A DNA stretch of 64,000 bases. It comes from Chersky-840 sp035532735 (lineage in GTDB: Bacteria > Actinomycetota > Acidimicrobiia > Acidimicrobiales > UBA8190). The translations under genes and the position numbers were made by a program. The first letter of the stretch is position 1, and the number at the start of each line of letters is the position of its first letter. The notes beneath the pieces are model-generated. The model was not told the DNA's origin. It ran no database searches and worked only from the letters and a program-made list of their open reading frames with translations. Shown in pieces: positions 33,454 through 42,335 of the stretch. The stretch is from contig DATKQM010000057.1 in NCBI GenBank assembly GCA_035532735.1, positions 1 to 64,000 of the forward strand, given 5' to 3'.

Positions 33454-34611
33454 ATGCCCAATGCCGTGATCGTCGACGCAGTCCGGACCCCGGTGGGACG
33501 GCGCAACGGCGCGTTGTCGGGCTGGCACGCCGTCGACCTCGCCGCGGCGCCGCTCAAGGCGCTGGTGGAGCGCAGCGGCCTCGACCCCGCCCTGGTGGAG
33601 GACGTCGTCATGGGTTGCACCATGACGGTGGGCGAGCAGGCCATGAACATCGGCCGCAATGCCGCGCTGGCCGCCGGGTTCCCTGACACCGTTCCCGGGA
33701 CGACCGTCGACCGCCAATGCGGTTCGGCCCAGCAGGCCATCCATTTCGCGGCCCAAGCCGTCATGTCCGGTGCCATGGACATCGTCATCGGGGCCGGCGT
33801 CGAGTCGATGAGCCGGGTGCCCATCGGATCCACCACCGACCCCGGGCCCGGCGAGGCCTACGGGCCGACGGTCCACGCCCGTTTCGCCTTCATCCACCAG
33901 GGCCTGTCCGCCGAGGAGATCGCGGCCCGTTGGAAGATCGGCCGCGACGAGATGGACACCTTCGCCCTCCAGTCACACCGACGCGCCGCGCTGGCTCAAG
34001 ACGAAGGCCGATTCGCCAACGAGCTCGTCCTCCTCCGCTCACCGGGCCCCGACGGCGACACCACCATCGAGGCCGACGAAGGTGTCCGTCGTGACACGAC
34101 CATCGAGAAGCTCGGCAACCTGGCTCCCGCCTTCAGTGAGACCGGCTCGGTCACGGCGGGGACGTCGTCGCAGATCTCGGACGGGGCGGCTGCTGTCCTC
34201 GTGATGAGCGAGGAGCGCGCCGAGTCCTTGGGACTCCGGCCTCGCGCCCGGTTCCACACCTTCGCGGTGGCAGCCAACGATCCCGTGATCATGCTGACCG
34301 CACCCATCCCCGCCACCCGGCTCGTCCTCGAGAAGGCCAAATTGCGCCTCGAGGACATGGACGTCGTCGAGATCAACGAGGCTTTCGCCTCGGTCGTCTT
34401 GGCCTGGGAGCGCGAGCTCCATCCCGACATGACCCGGGTGAACCCCAACGGGGGTGCCATCGCCATCGGCCATCCCACAGGGTGCTCGGGGGCCCGTCTC
34501 ATGTCGACCATGCTCAACGAGCTCGAGCGGACCGGGGGCCGCTACGGCCTCCAGACGATGTGCGAGGGCGGCGGCCAGGCCAACGCCACGATCATCGAGC
34601 GCCTGGGGTAG
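33454..34611 (+). CDS. Acetyl-CoA acetyltransferase (FadA-type thiolase)
   Basis: Degradative thiolase, 385 aa. The nucleophile is Cys89 in DRQCGSAQQA, His340 lies in IAIGHPTGCSGAR and the general-base Cys370 in MCEGGGQAN. All catalytic residues are present, unlike the Ltp-like protein at 10818. FadA5 and FadA6, which act in steroid side-chain and ring degradation, share this layout; the specific substrate is inferred from context. ATG follows a GGAGG site. Confidence 0.92.
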   Translation: MPNAVIVDAVRTPVGRRNGALSGWHAVDLAAAPLKALVERSGLDPALVEDVVMGCTMTVGEQAMNIGRNAALAAGFPDTVPGTTVDRQCGSAQQAIHFAAQAVMSGAMDIVIGAGVESMSRVPIGSTTDPGPGEAYGPTVHARFAFIHQGLSAEEIAARWKIGRDEMDTFALQSHRRAALAQDEGRFANELVLLRSPGPDGDTTIEADEGVRRDTTIEKLGNLAPAFSETGSVTAGTSSQISDGAAAVLVMSEERAESLGLRPRARFHTFAVAANDPVIMLTAPIPATRLVLEKAKLRLEDMDVVEINEAFASVVLAWERELHPDMTRVNPNGGAIAIGHPTGCSGARLMSTMLNELERTGGRYGLQTMCEGGGQANATIIERLG

Positions 34612-34744
34612 CCCGCCGGGCAGGGTCTTTCGGCCCTAATCCCTCCAGGTCCGGCTGAGCGAAGACGACATCAAGGGCGAGCACTGTCACCATCGACAGG
34701 ACGCTCATGTCGGATCGCCATCGGTCCGGGCCGGGAATGAAATC

Positions 34745-36877
34745 GTGAATCAGGAGGCGTTCGGGTCCGATCACCCGGAGCGCACGTGGAGCCTCCGACG
34801 CGAATGGTCGCGTGCCTTCACCGTCATGCTGGTGCTCTTGCTGTTGGCCGCGTCGGCATCGATCGTAGGCGTCTGGAGACTGGTCGACGGCGTGCGCGGC
34901 ACGGCGAGCCGACTCGATCGCGAATCGGTGGCGTCGTCAGCGCTGAGCACCAACGTCGTCGCCCACGAGGAGGTCGCCCACAAGATCCTGAGCGACGAGA
35001 CCGTGGACCGATCGGCCTTTCTCAGACAGCAACAAGCGATCTCGACCCAGTTCGAAGCCGCAGAGAGACTATTCCCGACCACCAACGGCATGAGAGCCTC
35101 CGTGATCGCCGCGCACCGATCGTGGCAGAAGGGACTCAGCACCTTCGGCTTGTGGGGACCCGCCGTCTTGGCCTTGCACGGAAACCATGCCGCGGACAAC
35201 CTCATCTACGGCGCGTCCAGCGACGCCTCCGATGGGCTCCTGACAGGACTCGAGGCTCCATCGCTCGCCGCCATGAACAACGGGCTTTCCCGAGGGGTCG
35301 ACCTCGAACGCATTCTCATCTCGGTCCTGGCGGGCCTGTTCGTGCTGGCATCGACAATGACGGTGTACTTCCGTCGGCGCATGGTCAAGGACCTGGTCCG
35401 TCCCGTCGCCACCATGCATCAGGGAGTCGCGCGGCTCCAAGCCGGTGACTACGACCACCGCATCGCCGTCGCCCGACGCGACGAGCTCGGTGAGCTGGCC
35501 ACGGCGTTCAACGACATGGCCGGCGCCTTGCACGAGAGCCATCGGGCCCTGACCCGCCGGGCCAGCCATGACTCGCTCACCGGGCTCCCCAACCGAGATT
35601 CGTTGACCCAACGACTCGCCGCGTCGTTCAGCTCGGGTAGCGATCGCCGGGCCTCACACGAAGGCGTGCTCTTCGTGGACATCGACGACTTCAAAGACGT
35701 CAACGATTCGCTGGGCCACGACCAAGGCGACGCCCTGCTCGTCCAATTGAGTGCCCGCCTCAACGACTGCGTCCGACCCCAGGACCTCGTGGCTCGTCTC
35801 GGCGGCGACGAATTCGCCGTCGTGGTCATCGAGGACGAGGGGGAGACGACCGCCGTCGGTGTGGCCGAACGGATCCTGGATTCCCTGCGCCAACCCTTCC
35901 TGGTCAACGGAGCCCGTCTCCTCGTCTCGGTCAGCATCGGCGTGGCCCAACGCAACCCCGGGACGCTGGACGCCGCCGAGCTGCTCCGCCACGCCGACTT
36001 CGCCATGTACATGGCCAAGGGAGCAGGGAAGAGTCGCTATCAACTATTCGACGCCAAGATGCACGACAACATGCTCGACCGCTCCGCGCTCAAGGCCGAT
36101 CTCGCCCGAGCCGTCCCGTCGGGTCAACTTCGCCTCGAGTACCAACCCATCATCGACCTCTTTACCAGGGACATCCTCGGGGTGGAGGCATTGGTGCGTT
36201 GGCGGCACCCCACCCTCGGCCTTCTCTTTCCCGTTGACTTCATCACCCTCGCCGAGGAGACCGGCGACATCGACGCCATCGGCAACTGGGTGCTCGAAGC
36301 AGCAACTCGACAGGTCGGCTTCTGGCGCCGAACGGTGGACCACTGTGGCCGCCTGTGGGTGGCGGTGAACCTCTCGCCCATCCAGCTCAAGAGCGACCAG
36401 AATCTGATGGCCATCCGGAACCTGCTGACGAACTGCGCCGTGCCCGCCGACAACGTCGTGCTCGAGGTCACCGAGACCTCCATCGTCGCCGACGGCGACG
36501 GAGGCGTGGCGTCGCTGGAGTCGCTCAAGCGCCTCGGTGTCCGCATCGCCATCGACGACTTCGGGACCGGGTTCTCCTCGCTGAGCACGCTGGCCAAGCT
36601 GCCCGTCGACATCTTGAAGATCGACCGGTCCTTCGTCTCGGGCCACGCCGCGGGTCCCACCCTCGCCCACATGCTCGAGGGCATTCTCGGGCTCGCCGAC
36701 AGGCTCTCGCTGGCTGTGATCGCGGAAGGCATCGAGGAGCCCGACCAACTGGACCTTCTGGTCACCTTGGGCTGTTCCATGGGACAGGGATACCTCCTGT
36801 CCCGACCGATGCCCGCGCCGGCGCTCGAGGTGTTGCTGGGATCAGGGGCCCTACTGCATGTCCCTGAGCCCGCCTGA
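34745..36877 (+). CDS. Membrane GGDEF-EAL protein with HAMP domain
   Basis: Cyclic di-GMP enzyme, 710 aa. Two membrane helices (about residues 18-42 and 183-205) flank a periplasmic four-helix-like sensor. A HAMP linker follows (about 206-260), then GGDEF (motif GGDEF at 353-357) and EAL (EAL at 481-483; DDFGTGFSSL later). Both catalytic motifs are intact, so it may be bifunctional or use one activity. No effector gene is adjacent. GTG 34745 is the start. Confidence 0.93.
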   Translation: MNQEAFGSDHPERTWSLRREWSRAFTVMLVLLLLAASASIVGVWRLVDGVRGTASRLDRESVASSALSTNVVAHEEVAHKILSDETVDRSAFLRQQQAISTQFEAAERLFPTTNGMRASVIAAHRSWQKGLSTFGLWGPAVLALHGNHAADNLIYGASSDASDGLLTGLEAPSLAAMNNGLSRGVDLERILISVLAGLFVLASTMTVYFRRRMVKDLVRPVATMHQGVARLQAGDYDHRIAVARRDELGELATAFNDMAGALHESHRALTRRASHDSLTGLPNRDSLTQRLAASFSSGSDRRASHEGVLFVDIDDFKDVNDSLGHDQGDALLVQLSARLNDCVRPQDLVARLGGDEFAVVVIEDEGETTAVGVAERILDSLRQPFLVNGARLLVSVSIGVAQRNPGTLDAAELLRHADFAMYMAKGAGKSRYQLFDAKMHDNMLDRSALKADLARAVPSGQLRLEYQPIIDLFTRDILGVEALVRWRHPTLGLLFPVDFITLAEETGDIDAIGNWVLEAATRQVGFWRRTVDHCGRLWVAVNLSPIQLKSDQNLMAIRNLLTNCAVPADNVVLEVTETSIVADGDGGVASLESLKRLGVRIAIDDFGTGFSSLSTLAKLPVDILKIDRSFVSGHAAGPTLAHMLEGILGLADRLSLAVIAEGIEEPDQLDLLVTLGCSMGQGYLLSRPMPAPALEVLLGSGALLHVPEPA

Positions 36878-36880
36878 GCC

Positions 36881-36910
36881 CTCGACCAATCATGAGGGTC
36901 GGTGGTCGAG
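36881..36910. terminator. Inverted repeat between convergent genes
   Basis: CTCGACCA (36881-36888) pairs with TGGTCGAG (36903-36910), an 8-bp stem with a 14-nt loop, starting 4 bp after the GGDEF-EAL stop. It is terminator-like without a U-tract. Confidence 0.45.
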
Positions 36911-36913
36911 ACC

Positions 36914-37927
36914 TCAGTCCGGAACGAGGACCGCTCGGGCCCTGACCTCTCCCCGCTTGAGAGCGCCCAGGGCCTCGACGGCGTCGTCGAGGGCATAGGT
37001 CTCGCAGTGGGCTCTCACCTTGCCCGCCGCCGCCAGGGCCAGGACGTCGCGCATCTGCTGGCGCGACCCGATGACCGAACCCACCAATCGTTTCTCGTCC
37101 GCGAAGGCGAGCTCGCCGACCTGGGCGTGGACTCCGAGCACGACGGTGCCGCCGGGTTTGACGGCTTCGATGGCCTGGCGCAGCACCGCGTCCGACGGCG
37201 CGAACACCACCGCCGCGTCGACACCACCGAGAGCGGCGAAGACCGAGGCGGGATCACCACCGTTGGCGTCGACGGGATGGGCTCCGAGCTCGTCGGCGAG
37301 CTGCAGATGCTCGGGGGCACGCGCCACGGCATAGACATCCGCTCCGGCCAGGGCCGCGAACTGGATGACCATGTGCCCGACACCGCCGACGCCGAAGACC
37401 GCCAGGGTGGAACCGAGATGGGGAGCCGCCTTGGTGACGGCGTTGTAGCCGGTGATGCCGGGACAGAACAGCGGTGCCGCTTCGACGTCGTCGATCGAGT
37501 CGGGCACGAGATGGGCATGGGCCGCAGTGGCCAACATGTACTCGGCGTAGCCGCCGTGCACGGTCTCACCCGTGATCTGCTTGGTGGCACACAGCTGGTC
37601 GCGCCCGGTCAGGCAGTACGCGCAATGCCCGCAGGTGGACCACAACGGTTGGACCCCGACACGGTCACCGCGGGCAATCCAGTCGACCTCGCTCCCGACT
37701 TCCACGACCCGACCGATGACCTCGTGACCGGGAATGATGGGCGTGAAGGCAGGAACGCCGTAGCGCACCCAATCGCCCTCGATCATGTGGAGGTTCGACC
37801 GGCACACCCCACACGCCACCACCCTGATCACGATCTGTCCCGGTCCGGGGTGGGGATCGGGAAGCTCCCCACGGTGCACGACGCCGCTCTCGAGAGGCCC
37901 GGGGGTATCGAGGATCATGGCGTGCAC
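36914..37927 (-). CDS. Zinc-dependent alcohol dehydrogenase (AdhA-like)
   Basis: MDR enzyme, 337 aa. The catalytic zinc ligands appear in ACGVCRSNLH and PGHEVIG, and the structural zinc motif is CGHCAYCLTGRDQLC. The Rossmann motif is FGVGGVGHMVIQFAAL. GTG 37927 is favoured by GGAG 5 nt upstream. It is only distantly similar to the dehydrogenase at 1813-2895. The gene stands alone and its substrate is unknown. Confidence 0.9.
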   Translation of the reverse strand: MHAMILDTPGPLESGVVHRGELPDPHPGPGQIVIRVVACGVCRSNLHMIEGDWVRYGVPAFTPIIPGHEVIGRVVEVGSEVDWIARGDRVGVQPLWSTCGHCAYCLTGRDQLCATKQITGETVHGGYAEYMLATAAHAHLVPDSIDDVEAAPLFCPGITGYNAVTKAAPHLGSTLAVFGVGGVGHMVIQFAALAGADVYAVARAPEHLQLADELGAHPVDANGGDPASVFAALGGVDAAVVFAPSDAVLRQAIEAVKPGGTVVLGVHAQVGELAFADEKRLVGSVIGSRQQMRDVLALAAAGKVRAHCETYALDDAVEALGALKRGEVRARAVLVPD

Positions 37928-38015
37928 GACGACTCCTCTCGTTGGTCTGCCTGTCGAGGCCGACGCGCTCGAAGGTAGCGCGGCCCGGCGCCGCAGGGCC
38001 CGACGTCACAAGACG

Positions 38016-38411
38016 ATGGCGGACTTGTACCCTCGTTCTGTGAGGCTTTGGCGTTGTGTGGCGACGGCGGTCGGTGCCGCCCTTCTCCTCCTGGTGGCCT
38101 GCGCCCCGTTGGCGGGTGCGGCCGCGCCCGCCCCGAAGGTTGCCGCCCACAGCACCCTCAGCGGGCATCGCTCGCCGGCTCCCGCACCAAGTCCCTGTCT
38201 CCAGAACGCCGCGCAGTGCTCCAACGCGGGCTCGCTGGTGACGACGGGTGCCACGCTCGGTTCCGCTCTGATCCTGCTCGGTGGACCGGTGATCATGCCG
38301 GCCGCGCTGTTGCGCCGTCTCCGCCGTTGGCGTGGGGCGTACGGGTTCCTCCCCTCCGGACGGTCGGCGCTGATCATGCGCCCTCCTCGCTCTCTCCCGG
38401 CATTCGCCTGA
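38016..38411 (+). CDS. Small secreted or membrane protein of unknown function
   Basis: 131 aa. The N-terminus has a signal-like helix (ATAVGAALLLLVACAPLAGA), with a Cys that could be lipidated although the lipobox is weak. A second hydrophobic segment (LGSALILLGGPVIMPAALL) is followed by basic residues. Two cysteines (PCLQNAAQC) sit between them. ATG 38016 or GTG 38040 could start it. It precedes the DUF929 gene. I do not recognise a family. Confidence 0.5.
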   Translation: MADLYPRSVRLWRCVATAVGAALLLLVACAPLAGAAAPAPKVAAHSTLSGHRSPAPAPSPCLQNAAQCSNAGSLVTTGATLGSALILLGGPVIMPAALLRRLRRWRGAYGFLPSGRSALIMRPPRSLPAFA

Positions 38412-38629
38412 GTCTCTGACCCCCGGCGGCATTGCCGCATTTGGCATTGCCGCTGTTGGCACACGAGACAGCGCCTCACGGGCGTTTCGTCGCGGGCACT
38501 CCACCTCTCCACCCATGGTGGGTCCTGGGTCCCCGACCACCCGTGCGGACTTCGGTCAGACCAACCGACCAGCCCGATCTTTCGGCCTGTGCGCCTCGTG
38601 GCGCGCCCGCCACGCCGAGGAGAAACGAC

Positions 38630-39598
38630 ATGACCAATCGCAACGCCACCGCCCATCGTGGCGCGAGCTCCAAGCCGTCACCACGAAGCACGCCGCACCT
38701 TCCGAACCTTCCGAACCGTCCGAACCGTCCCAACCAGCCGCATCGTCCCGAAGCTCCACAGCGCTCGAGGTGGTGGAGGTGGTGGACAGCGGCTCCCATC
38801 GCCGTCGTGATCATCGTCGTGGTGGCCCTCGTCGCCATCGCGGCGGGATCGGGCCCGTCGCCGAAAGTCTCCAAGCTCAGCGCCGGGACGCAGTCGCACT
38901 CCGCCACCGGCGTGGCCCTGGGTACCGGGGCGGTCCCGGCCACGGCGTCGGTGGAGGCCTCCGTGACGTCGGTGAGCGAGGCGACGCTGCGAGCCGTCGG
39001 ATCACCCGCCGGATTGGTGGGCCCCACCAAGATCGCAGGCCGACAGGCACCACTCGTCGGTGTCGACGGCAAGCCCGAGGTCTTGTACGTGGGCGCGGAG
39101 TACTGCCCGTACTGCGCCGCAGAGCGGTGGGCCATGGCCGTGGCGTTGTCACGGTTCGGTGCCTTCGCCGGGCTCGAGACCACGCGCTCGTCATCGGGTG
39201 ACATCGACCCCGACACGCCCACGTTGTCGTTCTACGGCTCGACCTACACGAGCCCGGTCCTGGACTTCGTGGCGGTGGAGCTGTCGACGAACCAGGTCGT
39301 CGACGGTCAGTACCCGACGCTGCAGCGGCTCACGCCGCCCCAGGAGTCGTTGCTCAGCACCTACGACCGGTCCCCCTACACGTCGCAGCCCGGTGCCATC
39401 CCCTTCATCGACATCGACAACCGGTTCGTGATGATCGGCGCCAGCTACGACCCCGCCGTGCTCCGGGGCGCGTCCTACGGGCAGATCGCGGCGGCGCTGT
39501 CGCGACCGTCCTCGGCCATAGCCCAGGCTGTCGACGGGACCGCCAATCTCCTCGTCACCGCCATCTCCAATGCCACGGGTCTGCGACCGAACCCGTGA
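38630..39598 (+). CDS. DUF929 thioredoxin-like membrane-anchored protein
   Basis: 322 aa. A Pro/Arg-rich cytoplasmic head precedes one membrane helix (AAPIAVVIIVVVALVAIAAG, near residue 60). The DUF929 domain carries the redox motif AEYCPYCAAERWAM, plus SFYGSTYTSPVLDFVAVE and PFIDIDNRFVMIG. DUF929 proteins are predicted extracytoplasmic thiol-disulfide proteins. GAGGAG precedes ATG 38630. Confidence 0.85.
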   Translation: MTNRNATAHRGASSKPSPRSTPHLPNLPNRPNRPNQPHRPEAPQRSRWWRWWTAAPIAVVIIVVVALVAIAAGSGPSPKVSKLSAGTQSHSATGVALGTGAVPATASVEASVTSVSEATLRAVGSPAGLVGPTKIAGRQAPLVGVDGKPEVLYVGAEYCPYCAAERWAMAVALSRFGAFAGLETTRSSSGDIDPDTPTLSFYGSTYTSPVLDFVAVELSTNQVVDGQYPTLQRLTPPQESLLSTYDRSPYTSQPGAIPFIDIDNRFVMIGASYDPAVLRGASYGQIAAALSRPSSAIAQAVDGTANLLVTAISNATGLRPNP

Positions 39599-39628
39599 GG
39601 GCGGCGGCGGCGAGCGCTGGGCACGACG

Positions 39629-40702
39629 TCACCGACCCCCGAGTCGCTCCAAGGTGGCGTTGGCCTCGGTCACGATGGCGCCGATGAGCTCGGCCACGGT
39701 GGGGAGCTCCTCGATGAGGCCGACGACCTGCCCGGTGGGCAGCACACCCACGTCGGTTCTACCCTCGACGAGGGCCGCCTTGGTCATCATGGGCGCGTTG
39801 GCGGCCATGACCACCTGCGCCCATGACAGCTCGTTGCCCTCCTTCATGGCGCGCCCCTCGGACAACAGGGCGCGCCACGAGGTGTGGGTCTGGCGACGGA
39901 AGGCCAAGGCGTTGCGCAGGGCGCGAGGCAACGCGCCGACGCGGCCCGCGCCCTCGAGGTGGTCGACCACGTCGGTGCGGATGACGCGTTGCGGCGCCCC
40001 GTCGACCCGGGTGGTGACGACGGTGCCGGTGACGGCGGTGCCGAGGTAGATCTTCTTCACCTCGTCGGGAACGGTGCTTTCGCGGGTGAGAAGAAATCGC
40101 GTCCCCATGGCGATGCCCGCCGCCCCGTAGGCGAGAGCGGCCACGAGACCCCGGCCGCTGGAGAATCCCCCCGCCCCGATCACCGCCACACGGTCGCCGA
40201 CGGCCTCACAGACCTGGGGCAGCAGCAGCGACGTCGGGACCTGGCCCGTGTGGCCACCGCCTTCCGCGCCCTGGGCGATGACACCGTGCACACCCCACTC
40301 CGCCACCTTCTCGGCGTGACGACGGGCTCCGACGGTGGGGAGCACGACTACGCCCGCGTCGCGCAGGCTGGCCACCATGTCGGGCCGCGGTGCCTGGGCG
40401 AAGCTCGCCACCTTCACCCCCGCTGCCACGAGGAGTGCGATCCGCTCGGCGGAATCGGGCGCGTCGGTGCGGAGGTTGACCCCGAACGGCGCGGTGGTGC
40501 GCGCCTTCACCTCGGCCACCGCGGCCCGCAGCTCGTCGACCGTCATCGTCGCCGAGGCCAGGATCCCGAGGCCACCGGCATTGGCGGTGGCGGCCACCAG
40601 TCGAGGGCCCGCCACCCACCCCATACCCGTCTGCACGATGGGATAGCGCACGCCCACCAGATCACAGAGGCGGGTGCGCAGCGCGGGGTGAGGGTCGGGC
40701 AA
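39629..40702 (-). CDS. ipdC: IpdC-like NAD(P)H/flavin-dependent oxidoreductase (nitronate monooxygenase family)
   Basis: FMN TIM-barrel protein, 357 aa. It has YPIVQTGMGWVAGPRLVAATANAGGLG, a GAEGGGHTG phosphate motif and VIGAGGFSSGRGLVAALAYGA. It would normally be called 2-nitropropane dioxygenase-like. It follows ipdB and ipdA homologs in the same order as mycobacterial Rv3551-Rv3553, where IpdC acts in breakdown of steroid rings C/D. The start is uncertain: TTG 40702 is used; a CTG overlapping the ipdB stop is the alternative. Confidence 0.8.
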   Translation of the reverse strand: MPDPHPALRTRLCDLVGVRYPIVQTGMGWVAGPRLVAATANAGGLGILASATMTVDELRAAVAEVKARTTAPFGVNLRTDAPDSAERIALLVAAGVKVASFAQAPRPDMVASLRDAGVVVLPTVGARRHAEKVAEWGVHGVIAQGAEGGGHTGQVPTSLLLPQVCEAVGDRVAVIGAGGFSSGRGLVAALAYGAAGIAMGTRFLLTRESTVPDEVKKIYLGTAVTGTVVTTRVDGAPQRVIRTDVVDHLEGAGRVGALPRALRNALAFRRQTHTSWRALLSEGRAMKEGNELSWAQVVMAANAPMMTKAALVEGRTDVGVLPTGQVVGLIEELPTVAELIGAIVTEANATLERLGGR

Positions 40703-40716
40703 CCCGGCGTCGGGCG

Positions 40717-41484
40717 TCAGGAGGGGATCTCCTTGTCCCGGAGCCGCGTGGGGTCGAGGATCTCGCGAATCAATTCGAGCTCGTCCGCGCTGGGCAACGG
40801 CGTGATGGGAACGGGGTCGGGAACCGCGAGCTCGAACCCGGTGGCATCGGCGACCTCGTCGATGGTCACGCCCGGATGCACGGAGCGGACCCGCATGGCG
40901 TGATCGGGGGTCTCGAAGTCGAAGGCACCGAGATTCGACACCACCAGCCGGACGTCGTGAAAGCGCGTGGCCGCCGGCCCCGCCGCCGCGGCCCGGTCGT
41001 AGCCGACGCCGCACACCATGTCGACGTGCTCGACGAAGCTGCGCGCCGTGTGGGCGGGGATCCAGTAGCTCGTGGTGTGGTTGAGGCTGTTGCCCGGCGC
41101 GCCCCGCACGCCGATCAGCTGGGCCTTGGGTCGGGCCCAGTCGCCGATGGCGCTCAGGTTCTGGTTGCCGAAGCGGTCCACCTGCGACGCCATCATCATG
41201 ATGTGGCGCCGCCCCGACCACACCACGTCGAACACCCGGCGGTAGGGCATCCAGGCTTCGAGGACGAGCTCGTCGCGCTGCGACGACACCGACGGCGTGT
41301 TGGCCATCAGCGCCGCTTCTCCGTCGGTCAGGACGAGGTCGGGCGCGAAGGTGAGCCGGGCCAGCCGTGCCCCGATCTGCGGGACGGTCCCGAAGGGGCT
41401 CGCCATCACCTCGCCGTCGCCGCGCCACGCCTGGGCACACGCCACCACACACACCTCGGCCCGGGTCACCTCGAGGTCGGTCAT
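40717..41484 (-). CDS. ipdB: IpdB-like CoA-transferase-family subunit (steroid ring hydrolase)
   Basis: Beta subunit of a class I CoA-transferase fold, 255 aa. It has VCVVACAQAWRGDGEVMASPFGTVPQIGARLA, FVEHVDMVCGVGYDRA and VSNLGAFDFETPDHAMRVRSVHPGV. ATG 41484 overlaps the ipdA stop (TGATG), so the subunits are coupled. In M. tuberculosis, IpdAB is a ring-opening hydrolase for the last steroid ring CoA ester. I infer the same reaction from the whole four-gene order. Confidence 0.85.
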   Translation of the reverse strand: MTDLEVTRAEVCVVACAQAWRGDGEVMASPFGTVPQIGARLARLTFAPDLVLTDGEAALMANTPSVSSQRDELVLEAWMPYRRVFDVVWSGRRHIMMMASQVDRFGNQNLSAIGDWARPKAQLIGVRGAPGNSLNHTTSYWIPAHTARSFVEHVDMVCGVGYDRAAAAGPAATRFHDVRLVVSNLGAFDFETPDHAMRVRSVHPGVTIDEVADATGFELAVPDPVPITPLPSADELELIREILDPTRLRDKEIPS

Positions 41485-42335
41485 CACGAGGCCTCGCGCA
41501 CCGCGGCGTGGTACCCGGCTTCGTCGACCTGGAGATACCGGGCGTCGAAGGCCGCCCAGGCATCGGGATCGGCGGCCGCCGACGCGTAGGCCTTCTGAAA
41601 CGCCTCGTCCCGGTCGTAGTCCGGAGGACACGATGTGAAGTGCGCGCCTCCGGGCACCTCGGCCACGGCGTCGGTCATAAGCCTGTTGATGGTCACGGTC
41701 TGGATGGGGCCTTCGTCGATGAGCCGGCCGGGCTCGACGACTTTCTCGGCGGTGACGAAGCGGCGGGTGGCCGCCCCGAGGAAGAGCTCGTCGAAGAACG
41801 GGTCGGGGCCGAGCATCTGGCCATTGCCATGGGTGTCGGCCCGGTTCACGTGCACGAAGGCGGCGTCGAGGGTCAACGCCGGCATGGCCACCAGCTCCTC
41901 GCCGTCGTCATAGGGCGAGCGCACGGTCCGCAGGGACGGGTTGACCCGCAGGACGTCGGATCCGAGCCCGGCGCGCGTGGGCAGGAAGGGCAGGCGTTGC
42001 GACGCTGCCAACAGACCCAGGTAGAACATGCCTTCGTCGATCTCCATGGCTTCGATGGCCCCGGCCTGGCGGGCCTTTCGGAAATGGGGGTCGAGGGCGA
42101 TGGAGTCGAGGGTCACGAAGGCGTAGACGGCCTTGCGGACCCGTCCCGCCGCGCACAGCACACCCACGTCGGGGCCCCCGTAGGACACCACGGTGAGGTC
42201 GCGCACCCCGGCCCGCAAGATCGACCGCACCACCGCCATGGGCTTGCGACGCGACCCCCATCCCCCGAAGCCGATGGTCATGCCGTCTCGCAGGTCGCCG
42301 ACCATGTCCTCGACCGTGGACCGCTTGTCGCTCAT
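41484..42335 (-). CDS. ipdA: IpdA-like CoA-transferase-family subunit (steroid ring hydrolase)
   Basis: Alpha subunit, 283 aa. The whole sequence follows mycobacterial IpdA as I recall it: MSDKRSTVED, MTIGFGGWGSRRKPMAVVR, VVSYGGPDVGVLC, GAIEAMEIDEGMFYLGLLAAS, LPFLPTRAGLGSDV, then PGGAHFTSCPPDYDRDEAFQ. Glu98 or Glu101 in AMEIDEGM is the likely catalytic glutamate (inference). The start overlaps the echA20 stop by 4 nt (ATGA). Confidence 0.9.
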   Translation of the reverse strand: MSDKRSTVEDMVGDLRDGMTIGFGGWGSRRKPMAVVRSILRAGVRDLTVVSYGGPDVGVLCAAGRVRKAVYAFVTLDSIALDPHFRKARQAGAIEAMEIDEGMFYLGLLAASQRLPFLPTRAGLGSDVLRVNPSLRTVRSPYDDGEELVAMPALTLDAAFVHVNRADTHGNGQMLGPDPFFDELFLGAATRRFVTAEKVVEPGRLIDEGPIQTVTINRLMTDAVAEVPGGAHFTSCPPDYDRDEAFQKAYASAAADPDAWAAFDARYLQVDEAGYHAAVREAS

